Shown here one piece after another: positions 11,910 through 23,700 of a stretch of 64,000 bases of DNA. Numbering within the stretch: position 1 is the first letter of the stretch; every line of letters starts with the position of its first letter. This DNA comes from Inia geoffrensis (Eukaryota; Chordata; Mammalia; Artiodactyla; Iniidae), in assembly GCA_036417435.1 (NCBI GenBank), contig CM070901.1, positions 165,498,044 through 165,562,043 of the forward strand, written 5' to 3'. Both the position numbers and the translations under genes were made by a program. Below the pieces are notes generated by a model. The model was not told where the DNA came from. It saw only the letters and a program-made list of their open reading frames with translations, and ran no database searches.

Positions 11910-13317
11910 AAATTCATATGCTCAACTACCTTTCCTCTCACTAGAAATCACCTCTGCCCAGATGGACTCTTTAGATGTCAATGTCTGACCAAACCTCACT
12001 GGCCCTCCCACATCCTTTGGACATGTGTTCATGTGGGTCTTCACAGAGTTGTGAAGAGTTCTTCGCCGTACTGACATGAGTTCCTCAACCTTACCTGAGT
12101 GGGCATAGTAGCTGTTATTGCACACACAAACTCTCCTGTCCGCCGGACATTCAACTGAAGTACAGACTCCTGCTCCAGGACTACTGTTCTTGGTGTGTTT
12201 AGGGGAGGCTTGACTGGCTCCAGTGCTGGCAGCAGATTTTGTCATCCCCGAGGAGCTGGGAATAAGGGTTGTTGAATGAGCAGCTGTTGTCTCAGGTGAC
12301 TGGGCCATTGCAGTGCCAGCACTGGGGGCTGATTCCACTGGATGGGAAGGTGCTTGCGTGATGGTGTTGTGATGTCTTCTGGACAGCATGCTCATCGTGG
12401 GGGCTGTTATTGGGGTTGGGGGTGCAGCGGTAGTTACCCCTGCCTGAGTGCCAGGCATGTCTGTCCCCAGGTGGTCACGGTTAGCGAAGCGGTATAACTG
12501 CACTGCTTGTCACAGGTAAAGATTCTTTCACATCAGTGATTTCGCCCGATGTTGCGGGGGATAGCGTTGTAGCTGACTTCCCAGAGACAGTGGTTCTCAT
12601 GGACCCCGATGATGTGACGTCATTGCCTGGTGTGTTTAAGGCCGTTGGAGCTGTGATCATGGCTGACTTTTGGAGAGCCAGCGACCGCTGATGACTCCAA
12701 TCCATTGGCTCCGGAGCTTGATGCGAATGGGGCTGCAGCTGGAGCACGCTGGTTCTGTTTTGAGGGGTTTGCTGAGGTGGCCATGCTGGATGGGGCTGTG
12801 CTTCTGGTTGTCCCTCCCTGGTCCTTCAATGTAGAAGTCACCATGGAATTTGGCAGCGCTGTGCCCTCAGAGGTTGTGGTGATAACTGTATTTAATCTCT
12901 CCTCTTGCGTCTCATGTTGCTGGGGTTGTCTGCTCAGTGGACCCAGCAGAGCTGCTGGCTGGTAGTGAAACTGGAGGCGCAGCTGATGTGATATGCTGCT
13001 GGGACTCAGACGGTTCTGTCCTGCCAGTTGTTGGTGAGGTGTTAGGTGGAACTGCAGGGCCATTGTCTCTCCCATTGTTGGATGGAGATGAAATTGTGGA
13101 GGAACACTCTATAGTTCCCACGGTTCCAGAGCCTTTAGTGGAAGATGTTGTAGCTGACCCCCAGGTTGTCATAACGCCTGTAAAACAAACAAACAAACAA
13201 AAAGAAACCTATATACCCATTCCCTCCACCAATCCAGAGTTCTTCTCAGATGTTCTCACTTTATCAAATATCCTTATTGGAAGATTCAATAAAAATGATA
13301 TCAACACCAACTACATG

Positions 13318-13605
13318 AGACTTCCCTGGTGCCGCAGTGGTTAAGAATCCACCTGCCAATGCAGGGGATACGGGTTTGAGCCCTGGTCTGGGAAGATCCC
13401 ACACGATGCAGAGCAACTAAGCCTGTGAGCCACAACTACTGAACCCACGTGCCACAGCTGCTGAAGCCTGTGCGTCTAGAGCCCGTGCTCCACAAGAGAA
13501 GCCACTGCAATGAGAAGCCCGTGCACCACAATGAAGAGTAGCCCCCATTCACTGCAATTAGAGACAGCCTGCGTACAGCAACAAAGACCCAATGCAGCCA
13601 AAAAC
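13318..13605 (+). mobile_element. Long CHR-type SINE
   Basis: Full-length long-body copy starting 'agacttccctggtgccgcag' and ending in an A-rich tail. A near-perfect duplication of 'aacaccaactaca' sits on both sides (around 13304 and 13606). It is inserted in the first intron of the ZP-domain gene. Confidence 0.92.
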
Positions 13606-13989
13606 AAAACACCAACTACATTATTACTGGCGTGCATTCATTTATGTGTGCCAGCCCTGTGCTAATAGCTCTCAGTTGATGCATGCCAGGGAGAGCGAAT
13701 TTAACTAATTCAGGCAACTATGTCTCATTCCACTCAAGAATTATTACAGAGACAGAGTCAGAAAAAGATGGAAATCTATTATCACACTTGATCTTTGATT
13801 TCTCGATGCCTTTTTAGATGTGTTTCCTACTGCATTGAATATGATTCTAATATTTAAAGATACACAATTTTTTTTTTACAGTGTGACCCCCTAATCAAAA
13901 GCCAAGTGCTTCATTTAGTGCAATAGCAGTCAAAGATAATTTTGACAACCTTTGGTTTTTCACCTTGTCTGAGTAAGGTGCTGTTCCAA

Positions 13990-14200
13990 TGTGCAAGTGT
14001 TGGTGCGCTGAATCCTCACATCCACCCTGAAGTAAGGAAAATTATTTCTATTTATCAGATGAAGAAACAGAGGCTCAGACAGGTGAAGGCATCTGTTCAA
14101 GGTCACACAGCCAGGAAGTGGTGGCACTGGATTTGAAATCAGATCCATCAGATCCCAGAGCCCAAATGTCTCCCCTACCACGCTGCACTGCCTCACAGAG
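13990..14200 (-). mobile_element. MIR SINE
   Basis: Read on the minus strand it is a MIR. On the plus strand one sees 'gatgaagaaacagaggctca' and 'aaggtcacacagccaggaag', the complement of the MIR core. Confidence 0.8.
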
Positions 14201-14789
14201 ACATTGCTTCATTCTCATGTCCGAGCCAGCCACTCTCTCTAGAGAAAAAGGCCCAAATCAGCTACACTGAGCTGGATCCCTTGGAAACCTTCCTCTTCCC
14301 CCTGGGCAATGGGCAGAAATAGGCGCATCACCTGATGCCCTGTCATTGCAACCTTGGTCTTTGTCAAAGGACTAATTCAGAAAACTGGAGGTGATGGGCT
14401 TGTCCTTCCCACAACCTAGCTCCAAAGAGGCACTGATCCTTTTCCCTGACCCCGCCCCCATCTGGCATCTGCTCCTTCCACCTCCCACTTTCTTCTAGCC
14501 CTGAATAGAGCTAAGGGGTCACAATAGGGCAGGATTGCTGGCCAGGATGCACGGAAAGAGTGGGGGATCTAGGCTCTAGACCCGGCTCTATTACTGGCTT
14601 GCTGTGTAGTCTTGGGGAAGACCCCACCACTCTCAGGCCCTCTACATCCCCCTCAGCACAGTGAGGGACTTGGGCTTAATATCGCAAGAGTCCTCTAAAC
14701 TCTAGTGATCCGTGGGTCTGTTTGCAACAAAATTCCAGGCTGAAATGAATAGATGTCTTGCTACGGGAGTCTCCAGTTTTTATTTGCAG

Positions 14790-15215
14790 GAAGAGATGTT
14801 TCCACTGGATATGATTTTATGTTTTTTTCCATGTGGTTAACCAGTTGTCCCTGCCCCCTTATGGAAAAGTCCATCCTTTTCCCACTGATCAATTTGTCAT
14901 GCTACCTGTTATTACGCATCCAGACTGATTTCCCTGCTCTTTTATTCCATTGGTTTGCTTGTCTATTGTTGCAACGCCACCACATGATCTTACTTTAATG
15001 TAAGTCTTAGTATCTGGTAGAGTGAGTCTCCCATCTTGCTCTTCAAACTTATCTTGGCTATTGCTGGCCTTTTGTTCTCCCTTATGTGTATTAGGATCCG
15101 CGTATCAACTTCTACAAAAAACCCTGTTAGGATTTTGATTGGAAGCGTGTCACAATTAAAGATTTGGTAAGAACTGACATTTATATAATACTGAAGTTTC
15201 CTGCCGACAGCAGCT
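14790..15215 (-). mobile_element. Old L1 ORF2 fragment
   Basis: The plus strand carries degraded reverse-complement L1 ORF2 sequence, such as 'ttccattggtttgcttgtct' and 'ctatacaggtctttgga'-like stretches with stops in all frames. The translated pieces are short and broken. A MIR follows directly. Confidence 0.6.
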
Positions 15216-15223
15216 CCTTTGAG

Positions 15224-15466
15224 AAGCAATGGAATGTGGCCTGAACTCTAAAGTCAGACCTGGGACAGACTCCCAGCTCTGATGAGGGGACAAATCACTT
15301 TATGTCTCTGAGTCTCGGTTTCCTTAACTGTAAGACAGCAGTGATAAAAATACCTACCTCACTGGTGGTCATGAGGATTAAATGAGATAATGCATGTGAA
15401 GCACTGAGCACAGTGCTTAGCATACAGTAGGTGCTCAATAAGTAGAAACTGCTATTGATAATAATT
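15224..15466 (+). mobile_element. Near full-length MIR SINE
   Basis: It runs from 'gaatgtggcctgaactctaa' through the core 'ggtttccttaactgtaag' to 'aggtgctcaataagtagaaa', covering most of the MIR consensus in forward orientation. Confidence 0.85.
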
Positions 15467-16201
15467 ATCCCCTCCTGTGCCTCTCACCAAAACTGGTATC
15501 TGCTTCCTGGGTGTTTTGCCAAGGATACTCCTGGCCTTGGAAAAAGTCATGACTCATGGGATTGCTAAGACATGCAATTTCCTGCCACCTCCCAGTATCT
15601 TCCCCTATATTGTCCTAGGAGCTCAGGATCCAGGGCTGCACTCCTCCAACAGGCACAGTGAGGCATTGGGGGTGGCAGCTGATCTTTGATGGAGTAGGGC
15701 AGGGGAGGGCAGCAGGGGTCCAAGCCCCTGGGCCCTCAGTTCTGGGCCAGATTGAGAGGGAACTAGCCTACTGAAACCCCAAGCTATTGGCCCAGCCCAG
15801 ATGGAAAGGACAGACAGAAAAGGGGAGACAGCTGAGATGACAGACAGAATGGAGGGAATAGACAGACAAATATAGCATCCTGGATGAGGATGGATGGGCA
15901 AAGCCAGAAGCTCTTTGGAGGTCATCCCATCATGTTCCTTCCCCCGAGCTCATTGGTGCCCCAAGCCTTTCAGACAATTTAGGGGTGGGTTGGGGAATGG
16001 CTGTGCTCACATGAGATCTTCCTGGGGATACTACTTGATCTTCCACCACTTTCTTCCCCTCCCTGATGAGCCAGAAGGAGGCTGTGAGAGCCCCCAGAGA
16101 AGGATGGATAGAAAGGGTGTATGTGGCTACTCACCAGGCAGATTGAGGGCTCCACTCTCACTAAATAGCAGCAGAAGCAGCAAAAGCCACTGGCTGCCCA
16201 T

Positions 16202-17361
16202 CGTTCTGCTGGTTGATGGTCCTGGAGTCTTGGCCCAAACAGGGGAACAGATAGCAAGCACTCCAAGACAGTGAAGCACTGCTGGGGTGCCACCTCTCAC
16301 CTGCCTGCTGAGTGCACCACCCCTGCCCCAGTTGTCCAGACTCCTTCCCAGCAGGCCCCAAGGGGGCTTTTCAGGGCTGGAAGCAACACCAGTGGGAGGC
16401 GATGAAGGGTGGAGTTTCCCATCACCTGCAATCAGTGGGCCTCTGGGGATTCCCCTTCCAACTGGTGACTATCCCCAAGGCCCCTAGTTGTCAGTCTTTG
16501 CAGAACAGCTGGGCAGATCTCTCACACAACATCCCTTCCAGCCTTCCCTTCACACAACATCAGAGAACCTGAGTCTCAGCCATACAGCTGATCTCATCAG
16601 TCTCCCAACTCTGGGGCTGAGTGCTGGCCATTTGATTTTAGAGCCGGTGCTCAATCTTATCCTCTCCCGATTGCACAGACGGGGAAAATGAGGCCCAGTG
16701 ATTTGCCCAAGGATGAGAATCCACCAAGGCAGCTCTTCATAGTGCCCATGACTGCCACAGCTTTCTCAGACTCTGCATTGCCTAGCTCAGGACCTGCTGT
16801 GGCTCTCGATGGTCTTTGGTATGAAGCTCCCAAAGAGGTCTCACAGGTCCCAAGTTCTCCACCGGACTTCATTCACCTGACCCTCAAATTCCTCCTGATG
16901 CCTTCCAGGAAGCTTCAGTGCTCTTCTTCCCCAGAGAGCCTGCCAGGACCCACACTTCACCCAGCCATTCTCCATTGATCCAGGATAGAGCTTCCTGTAC
17001 CTGCATGACTTGGTCGATGGTGACCCCAGCAGACTAGAACTCCGCAGAATGAGGACCAGTCTCCTACACCTTCAGACACAGAGAGAGGGTGGGGCGTCTC
17101 CTTCATAGGAGAGGCACTCCCAACTGTGAGGAACTGTGAGGACCAGATTTTCACCCCCAGAATTTAGGACCCTAAGGGCAGGGATTATATCTCTACCATT
17201 AAGTCAAAAATTTTCAGGGTGTGGATTTTCTCTCCCATTAGACTGGAAGCCCTGGAGGACAGTCAGTGACTCTCCCATTGGACAAACAGGCTTTTGAGGG
17301 GCAAGGCTGCCTCAAGGGTTTGGAGATCCACCAGTCAGACACATTGGTCCCAACACAAAAG
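16202..17361. other. Spacer between ZP gene and CATSPER4
   Basis: This is the presumed 5' flank of the ZP-domain gene on one side and the region beyond the CATSPER4 poly(A) signal on the other. I see no further exon. Short frames here (for example 16287-16572) have no recognisable homology. Confidence 0.6.
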
Positions 17362-17367
17362 TTTATT
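17362..17367 (-). terminator. CATSPER4 poly(A) signal AATAAA
   Basis: The minus strand reads AATAAA about 390 bases past the CATSPER4 stop codon at 17758-17760. It is the first canonical signal downstream, so the 3' UTR is probably about 0.4 kb. Confidence 0.75.
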
Positions 17368-17757
17368 GCTGATACAGATACCTGGCCCCACTGGCCTCAC
17401 CTTTCTTCTCTTGGTGCTTGGGCCCACTTAGACTCCATCTAGTACTGGTCTAGCAGGATACCAGGGATGCCCATCCTTAGGGCAAATCCTGGCTGCCTTG
17501 GCCAGCACCCCCTTCTGTGCTCATCCTTGTGGTAGGGCTTCCACCCTCATCCAGCATCCTTCTCCATCCCGGCTCCTCTGGACCTGGGGCTCACAGGCAC
17601 AAGCCCTAGAGATGCTGCCCCCTTCCATCCCCAGGCATCTGCCCGGGGGGTAAGGGAGAGGATGGGTTCAGGCCAGGATGTGCCAAGTCATGCTAGTGAT
17701 GCAGAAGATGCAGTGGCTGGATGTGTGCTCATACCCGTTGGCTCCCGTCCTGCCCTC

Positions 17758-20700
17758 TCAGCGGCTGGACTTGTGTTTGTTAAGGAGTACATTTGTGTTG
17801 GATTCCTGAACCTGCAAACCAAGAGGTCTTCTTGTCAATGCCCCCACCCTGACATGGCAGATGCCCCCTTACTCCCCTCCTTCAGCTCAACCGCTGTTCA
17901 CCCAGGCCTGGCAGGAAGTCCTTCACGTCTAACTCTAGCCTGCCGAGTCTGCTCTCCAACTGTGGGAGCTCAGGCCGTGGACATTCACAAGGTTCCCAGT
18001 CTGATGGTGTGGGAAGCAGAAAGAAACTAAATAATGTGGGAGTGTGACTTTTTCTCCATAGGATCTTCCTCCCTCAGAAGGCTGCTCCTCTGATGCACCC
18101 TAGACAGGACCTGGGGGTCCTATGCCCCCAGTGGGCGTGAGTATCTGCCACTAAGCAGGAACTGAACCGCTCAAGTCTCACTAAGAAAGGGTAGGTTTGA
18201 CGGTGCTGAAGACCAAGATGGCTCAGTGGTTGGAGCCCTATGGGAGGGGCGGGGCCTCCCAAAGAAGGAAAAGTTAGAACCTAACCAGATTGGCGGTGAC
18301 TGCTGGGGTGCTTGGGAGTCTAGGGGGCGGACCAGATCTTGGAATAGACAGAGACCTTGACTAATGGGGTTGAGGCTGAGCTGGGTGGCGTGGCGAGCAG
18401 AGTACCCATTGGGTAGGAGAGGGAAGCTGCACCTTTTCCCTGTTGATGAGCGCAGTGATCAAGTCTTGCTGGCAAGCCATCTCACGGGTGGCTATGGAGG
18501 ACCCGCTCGCCCTGGACGGGCTCCACGACAAGTGCCTGTGCATCAGCTCCTCCTCCTGTTCCTGGTTGAAGCGGATGGAGCGTACTTCGTCCACTATCCT
18601 GAGGGCGGAGAGGTGAGTGCTTTCCGAGGGTGAGGGTAGGAAGGCTGCCCTCCCATCTTTTCCCTGGTGTCCAGCCCCCTTCGCCCTCCCCCTTTACTCT
18701 GAGAGAGACCCAGGCCGAGGCTTAAGGCCCTTGTGAGATGCGAGGAACCGGGAGGTCTGGATTCCAGTTCCCTCACCGACAGGCTGGGGAAACCTGGGCA
18801 ATTCACTTAACCTCTCTGGGCCCCAGGGTCCGCATGATAAAATGGTGAGGGCATGGGCTTCCCTGGTGTCGCAGTGGTTGAGAGTCCGCCTGCCGATGCA
18901 GGGGACGCGGGTTCGTGCCCCGGTCGGGGAAGATCGCACACGCCGCGGAGCGGCTGGGCCCGCGAGCCATGGCCGCTGAGCCTGCGTGTCCGGAGCCTGT
19001 GCTCCGAAACGGGAGAGGCCACAACAGTGAGAGGCCCACGTACCCCCCGCCCCCCAAAAAATGGTGAGGGCGTGAGGCCAGAAGAATCTGAGGCTCCACT
19101 CAGCCCTGACTCACGAGACTCGAGGGTACCCCCAGTATCCGCCCTACGTGTTGAGCTCATCTCGGATCTCCTTGTACTGCATCAGGTTCTCCTGTATTGC
19201 CTCGAGCACCAAGCAGAAGTTGTCGAATGTGTTTTCTGAGAGGTTCGTCGGGAGGCCCCCCATAAACGGCTCGTGGGGGACGCCAGCTGTCTCCAAACGG
19301 GCGACCACACAGTGCACCAGCGGCAGCTCGTTATTCCCGTTTCGCTCCTCGCTGCCTGTCTGGGGAGGGGGAAATGAAGAGGGAAGGACAGCTCAGCCGG
19401 CACCCCCTCCGCTTGCCCCTTCCTGATTGGCTTCAGGGAGGATGAGTCTCAGGACACCAGGGTTCTAATGCCCCTTGTTTCAGCTCTAACCAATCTTAGG
19501 GTCTCTCCTTTGCTGTGGGAGCTTAACTTGAAATGCGCAAGCCCATCCCTCACCTTTTTGGAAATTCTCACCCCTTTTCAAAACTTAGTGCTTCCCCCAC
19601 CATTTCACTCCTGATAAATCCTACCCAGCAAACTTCTGAAACCCTATCTACTCTCAAGTCACAGCCCACAGCCCTCAACACTTTAGGCAATACTCCACCC
19701 TACACTCTCCAGCCTTTCGGAAGCTCTACCCCTGAATGAATAACACTATAGCTAATATTTATTGAGTTCTTAGTATGTGCCAAGTACTGTTCGTTTACCC
19801 GTGAAATTATCATAATAGCCCTATGAAGTACTATTATTATTTCCATTTTACAGGAGAAGAAATTGAGGCTTAGTTAATTGGTTAAATTGGTTAAACGCCC
19901 TAAGGTCACTCAGCTGCTTAGATTTTAGTTGCCATAGAACAAGACACCTAGGGACTCCACACACTCTCAGAAGCCTCTGTTGGTGAGCTGGCCGTGGCCA
20001 ATGCTGCCTCCGCATCTCAGGCTTGGCTTTCTTCAGGCCCTTGAGTGTGCGCGCACGCACAAACACACATGCTCAATTCAGCACTCGTATACACTCTGCC
20101 TCACCCCCCTCTGCCCTCCCCATCTCACTCACCTCACTGAAGGCTATTTGATGCCGTTGCCCCTGTTCGCCTGCCTTTATCATTTGCTCCAGGTTGGTGG
20201 TGACCACGACGACCAAGAGGTTGATGCCAATGAAGGCAGTGACGGTGATGAAGATGGCAAAGTAGATGGCGCCCCCAATCTCCACTGCGTACTCCCTTGT
20301 CTCCATCCTGGAGATGGCAGTCAGGGGCCCTATCACCTCCCTGGCCCTTTGGGCCTCAGTTTCCTCATCTATGAGATGGGGAAATTCTCTCAAGGCCCGC
20401 TGGGATTTCTGCTGCCTCACTGCTATTGTGGAGCGCTAATGCCTTACTCCTAATTGTTCCCGCAGCTGCTCTTTACTGAGCACTGGCTGTACTGCCAGAC
20501 AGTGGGCGGTCCTCAAGCCAGCCCTGCAAGGTGGGGATTTGTACGTCAGCATTATCGAGTTTAATCTATTGGTTATATTCTTTAGTCATGTCATTCTTAT
20601 TATAAAAAGCAATTCAAGCTCAGTATAGAAAGATCAGAAGGAAAATATACAGGAAAAAAATCCCACCCACTGTTAATACCTATTGTAAATCTCCCATAAA

Positions 20701-23700
20701 ATATTTTCCCAAATAATAGTTTTCTCTCGCTTGCTATGCGTGTGTGTGCATGTGTGTGCACACGGTGCCAGTCTCTACTAATTCTCACAGCAATCCATGA
20801 CATGGTTAATAATGTATTATAATCCCCAGTTGACAGATGAGGAAACTGAGGCTCAGACGGCTGCATGGCTAGTGCAGTGGGGCAGACTCAGAACCCCAGG
20901 CCACCTTTATTGCACACTCCATGATTTTTCTACTGCCTACATCATAATGCGTAATGAGTGCAGAAGTCCCTTTACAAACCGGGCTTCTACTCTCACACGA
21001 AGGAGATAAAAGGAAAATCAGTCAGGGGGACCCACTCCCTGGAGTGGACTGGAAACAAATAGGGTTTAGGCTTAATGGGAAAGAGGTAAAGAACAGAACC
21101 CAGGCAGCCATCTGTGGCCAATAATGACCTTGGGCAGTGGGTCTCAGAATGAATCAATGAGACCCTAAGTTCTCAGGAGTCCAGGCAGTTTGGTGGGCTC
21201 CAGTGTGGGCTGGGAGGCTGCCTTGGAACCCGAGATGCAACCACAGACCTGCTCCCTTGCCCAAGGCCTAGCTGCCCAGCTGCTGAGCATAATGGGAGAA
21301 ATCTCCATGAATAGCCTGCAGTGGGACCTTGAATGGGTGGAGTTTCATTGGGGTGACTCTTCAAGTAGACTACAAACCCAGAGCCCTCAGCTGCAGGGTT
21401 TGCTTCTCTCAAGTTTAAAGCCCCAGGCATCCCCCTCCTGCTGTGCCATCCTCATCCCAAGCCCTGGAGCCACACTCCCACCCAAGAGCCCGTCTCCCTC
21501 CCCAGTCAGTTTTTTGCCCCTGGGAGCCCAGCCCCTCGCTGCCTAGCTTGCCTGGACTGGGCCCCAACCCCCTCCCCTGGAAGCCCCATGGGCACTCACT
21601 GAAAGTCACCGTAGATGTCCACCCAGCCATCCTGGGTGATGCAGATGAAGAGGGTATACAGGGCAACCTGCATGTTCTGGAAATGCACGGGCACGAATGC
21701 ACCAAAGAGAGTGACCCCAAATACTGAGAACACCTGCCAGAGAGACCAGAGACCCGCCCGAACTTCATCAGAGGGCCTTAGGGACAGGCCATGCAAATGA
21801 GCTGCCAGGGCAGTCACAGGGCTTCAGGGCCATAGCCTCTCCTCTTCTCCAGGCACCCTGTATCCCCAGGGACCTAGGGGCCTGTTCAGGGAAGGGGTGT
21901 AGCCGGGGGCAGGGGAGGGCACTGACCAGCATGAAGAAGAGGATGAGCGCCATGATGTTGGCCATGTCGGGCACTGACTGCAGGATGACACGGATGATCC
22001 GGGCCAGGGGCTCCACTGCCATGCACACGTGCACCAGACGAAGTACCCTGTGGCAGAGCCTCTCAGGGGTGCCCCTCGGCCCTTCCCAGACCCGTCCTCC
22101 TCACCGTCCCCCCACCTGCCCAGAAAGGCAGAGCTGATCCCCACCTGGTAACAACCCCTTCCTCTCCTTCCCAGGGTCCAGACAGGTCCCTTCTTTTCTC
22201 AGAGTTCCCAGCTTACCTGAGGGTGTAGGTGATAGAGATGGCACTGAGTTCATTAACGAAGAACCCCAGGAGCAAGATAAAGATGATAAGGAAGTTGAGG
22301 ATGTTCCAGCCGTCCTGGGGGGTGGGCCAGCCCCAGCAGGGTCTGTCAGGCCCAGCCCATGGGTTCATCCTGGGTCTGCCCTCCATACACCCCAAGGATG
22401 GGGGACTCAGTGGCCCTCTCGAAGCAGGGCCAGTCATCTGCCATTCACTGCTGTTACTCATCCTGCTGTCGCCCCAAACACGCCACAAAACATGCATGCG
22501 CTCGCCGTCTCATACATGTGTCAATAGCCAAGTGCGGTGTCTGAAGCACACAGTGGAGTCTCTCATATATACACAGCCAGTTCCTAAGCTGAGCGCCCAC
22601 CTTGGCTACTGCGCTGCTGACAATGGCCTTGCCCTGCAGTTAGGTGACCTGAGAGCGTTTGGATGCTCCAGCTTTGTGTGACACACACTACAATTAATAA
22701 TAAAATGAAAATAAATACTGATTAAAACATTAAGGAACAGTGCTTCAAGAGCCAGGTCAGAGGTGAACTAACTCTCACTGTAGGAGAAAGGCACATTTTG
22801 CAAGCCCTTTGTCCAATATGGCACAAACTCTTTTAGAATGGGGAAGGAGGAAGGAAGCTCATGTGTATGACAAATTTGAGCACAACCACTACAGAGGAGA
22901 ATTTGCTCTAATAAACAATCTGCATTTACCTTTGACCAGTGATCCCACTTCTCGAAATCCGACCCACACAAACTCTAGTACAAGTACAAAAATGGCATTT
23001 GTAGAAGGCTGAAAATAACCAAAGTGTTCAGCAATTGGGACACTGGTTGAATAAACTACTGCACATTCATTCAGTGGAGTATAGGATAATGAGAAAGGTC
23101 TCCATGTACTGATACAGAAAGATCCATTAAGTGACAAAAAGGAAAGTGCTGAACAGTGTTTACAGTATGCTACTGTTAGGAAAGGGAAGACTAAAAATAT
23201 GTACATATTTGCTTATGATTGCAAAATAAAACACTAGGAGGATAAACAAGAGATTATAAATAACAAAGATTATCTGAAGAGGGTGGGGGTGAGGGAAAGG
23301 GATGAAGGGTCAGGAGTGGGAACAAGAATTCTGTGTGTGCCTTTCAGTACAGTCTTTTTTTTTTTTTTAATTGTAGTATAGTCGCTTTACCGTATTGTAT
23401 TGGTTTCTGCTGTACAGCAAAGTGAATCAGCCACACGTACACATACATCCCCTCTTCCTTGGATTTCCTTCCCATTTAGGTCACCACAGAGCACCGAGTA
23501 GAGTTCCCTGTGCCATACAGTCTGTTCTCATTAGTTATCTGTTTGATACATATTAGTATATATATGTCAATCCCAATCTCCCAATCCATCCCACCCCCCC
23601 TTCCCACCTTGGTATCCATTCGTTTGTTCTCTACGTCCATGTCTCTATTTCTGCTTTGCAAATAAGTTCATTTATACCATTTTTCTAGATTCCACATGTA

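Larger units (their letters stand above)
3600..16201 (-). pseudogene. ZPLD2: Zona-pellucida-domain protein gene, probably ZPLD2, disrupted
   Basis: Six exons can be traced on the minus strand: 16135-16201 (start codon and signal peptide MGSQWLLLLLLLFSESG), 12095-13177 (Ser/Thr/Pro-rich mucin-like region ending in a Cys-rich patch), 8412-8617 (start of ZP-N), 6732-6888 (ZP-N to linker, with NAQFSCTYPL), 6036 to about 6280 (ZP-C) and 3600-3764 (end of ZP-C, SQVTLCDKRAG). Exon phases agree across introns 1 to 3, which confirms the model. The frame is broken by three shifts in the mucin exon, one in exon 4 and one in exon 6, and exon 5 has no visible AG acceptor. An intact product would be a secreted or membrane-anchored ZP protein. 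The name rests on position next to CATSPER4 and on ZPLD2 being a known ZP gene in this block (a pseudogene in human). That name is recalled, not tested. The transmembrane and stop exon was not found. Confidence 0.65.
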
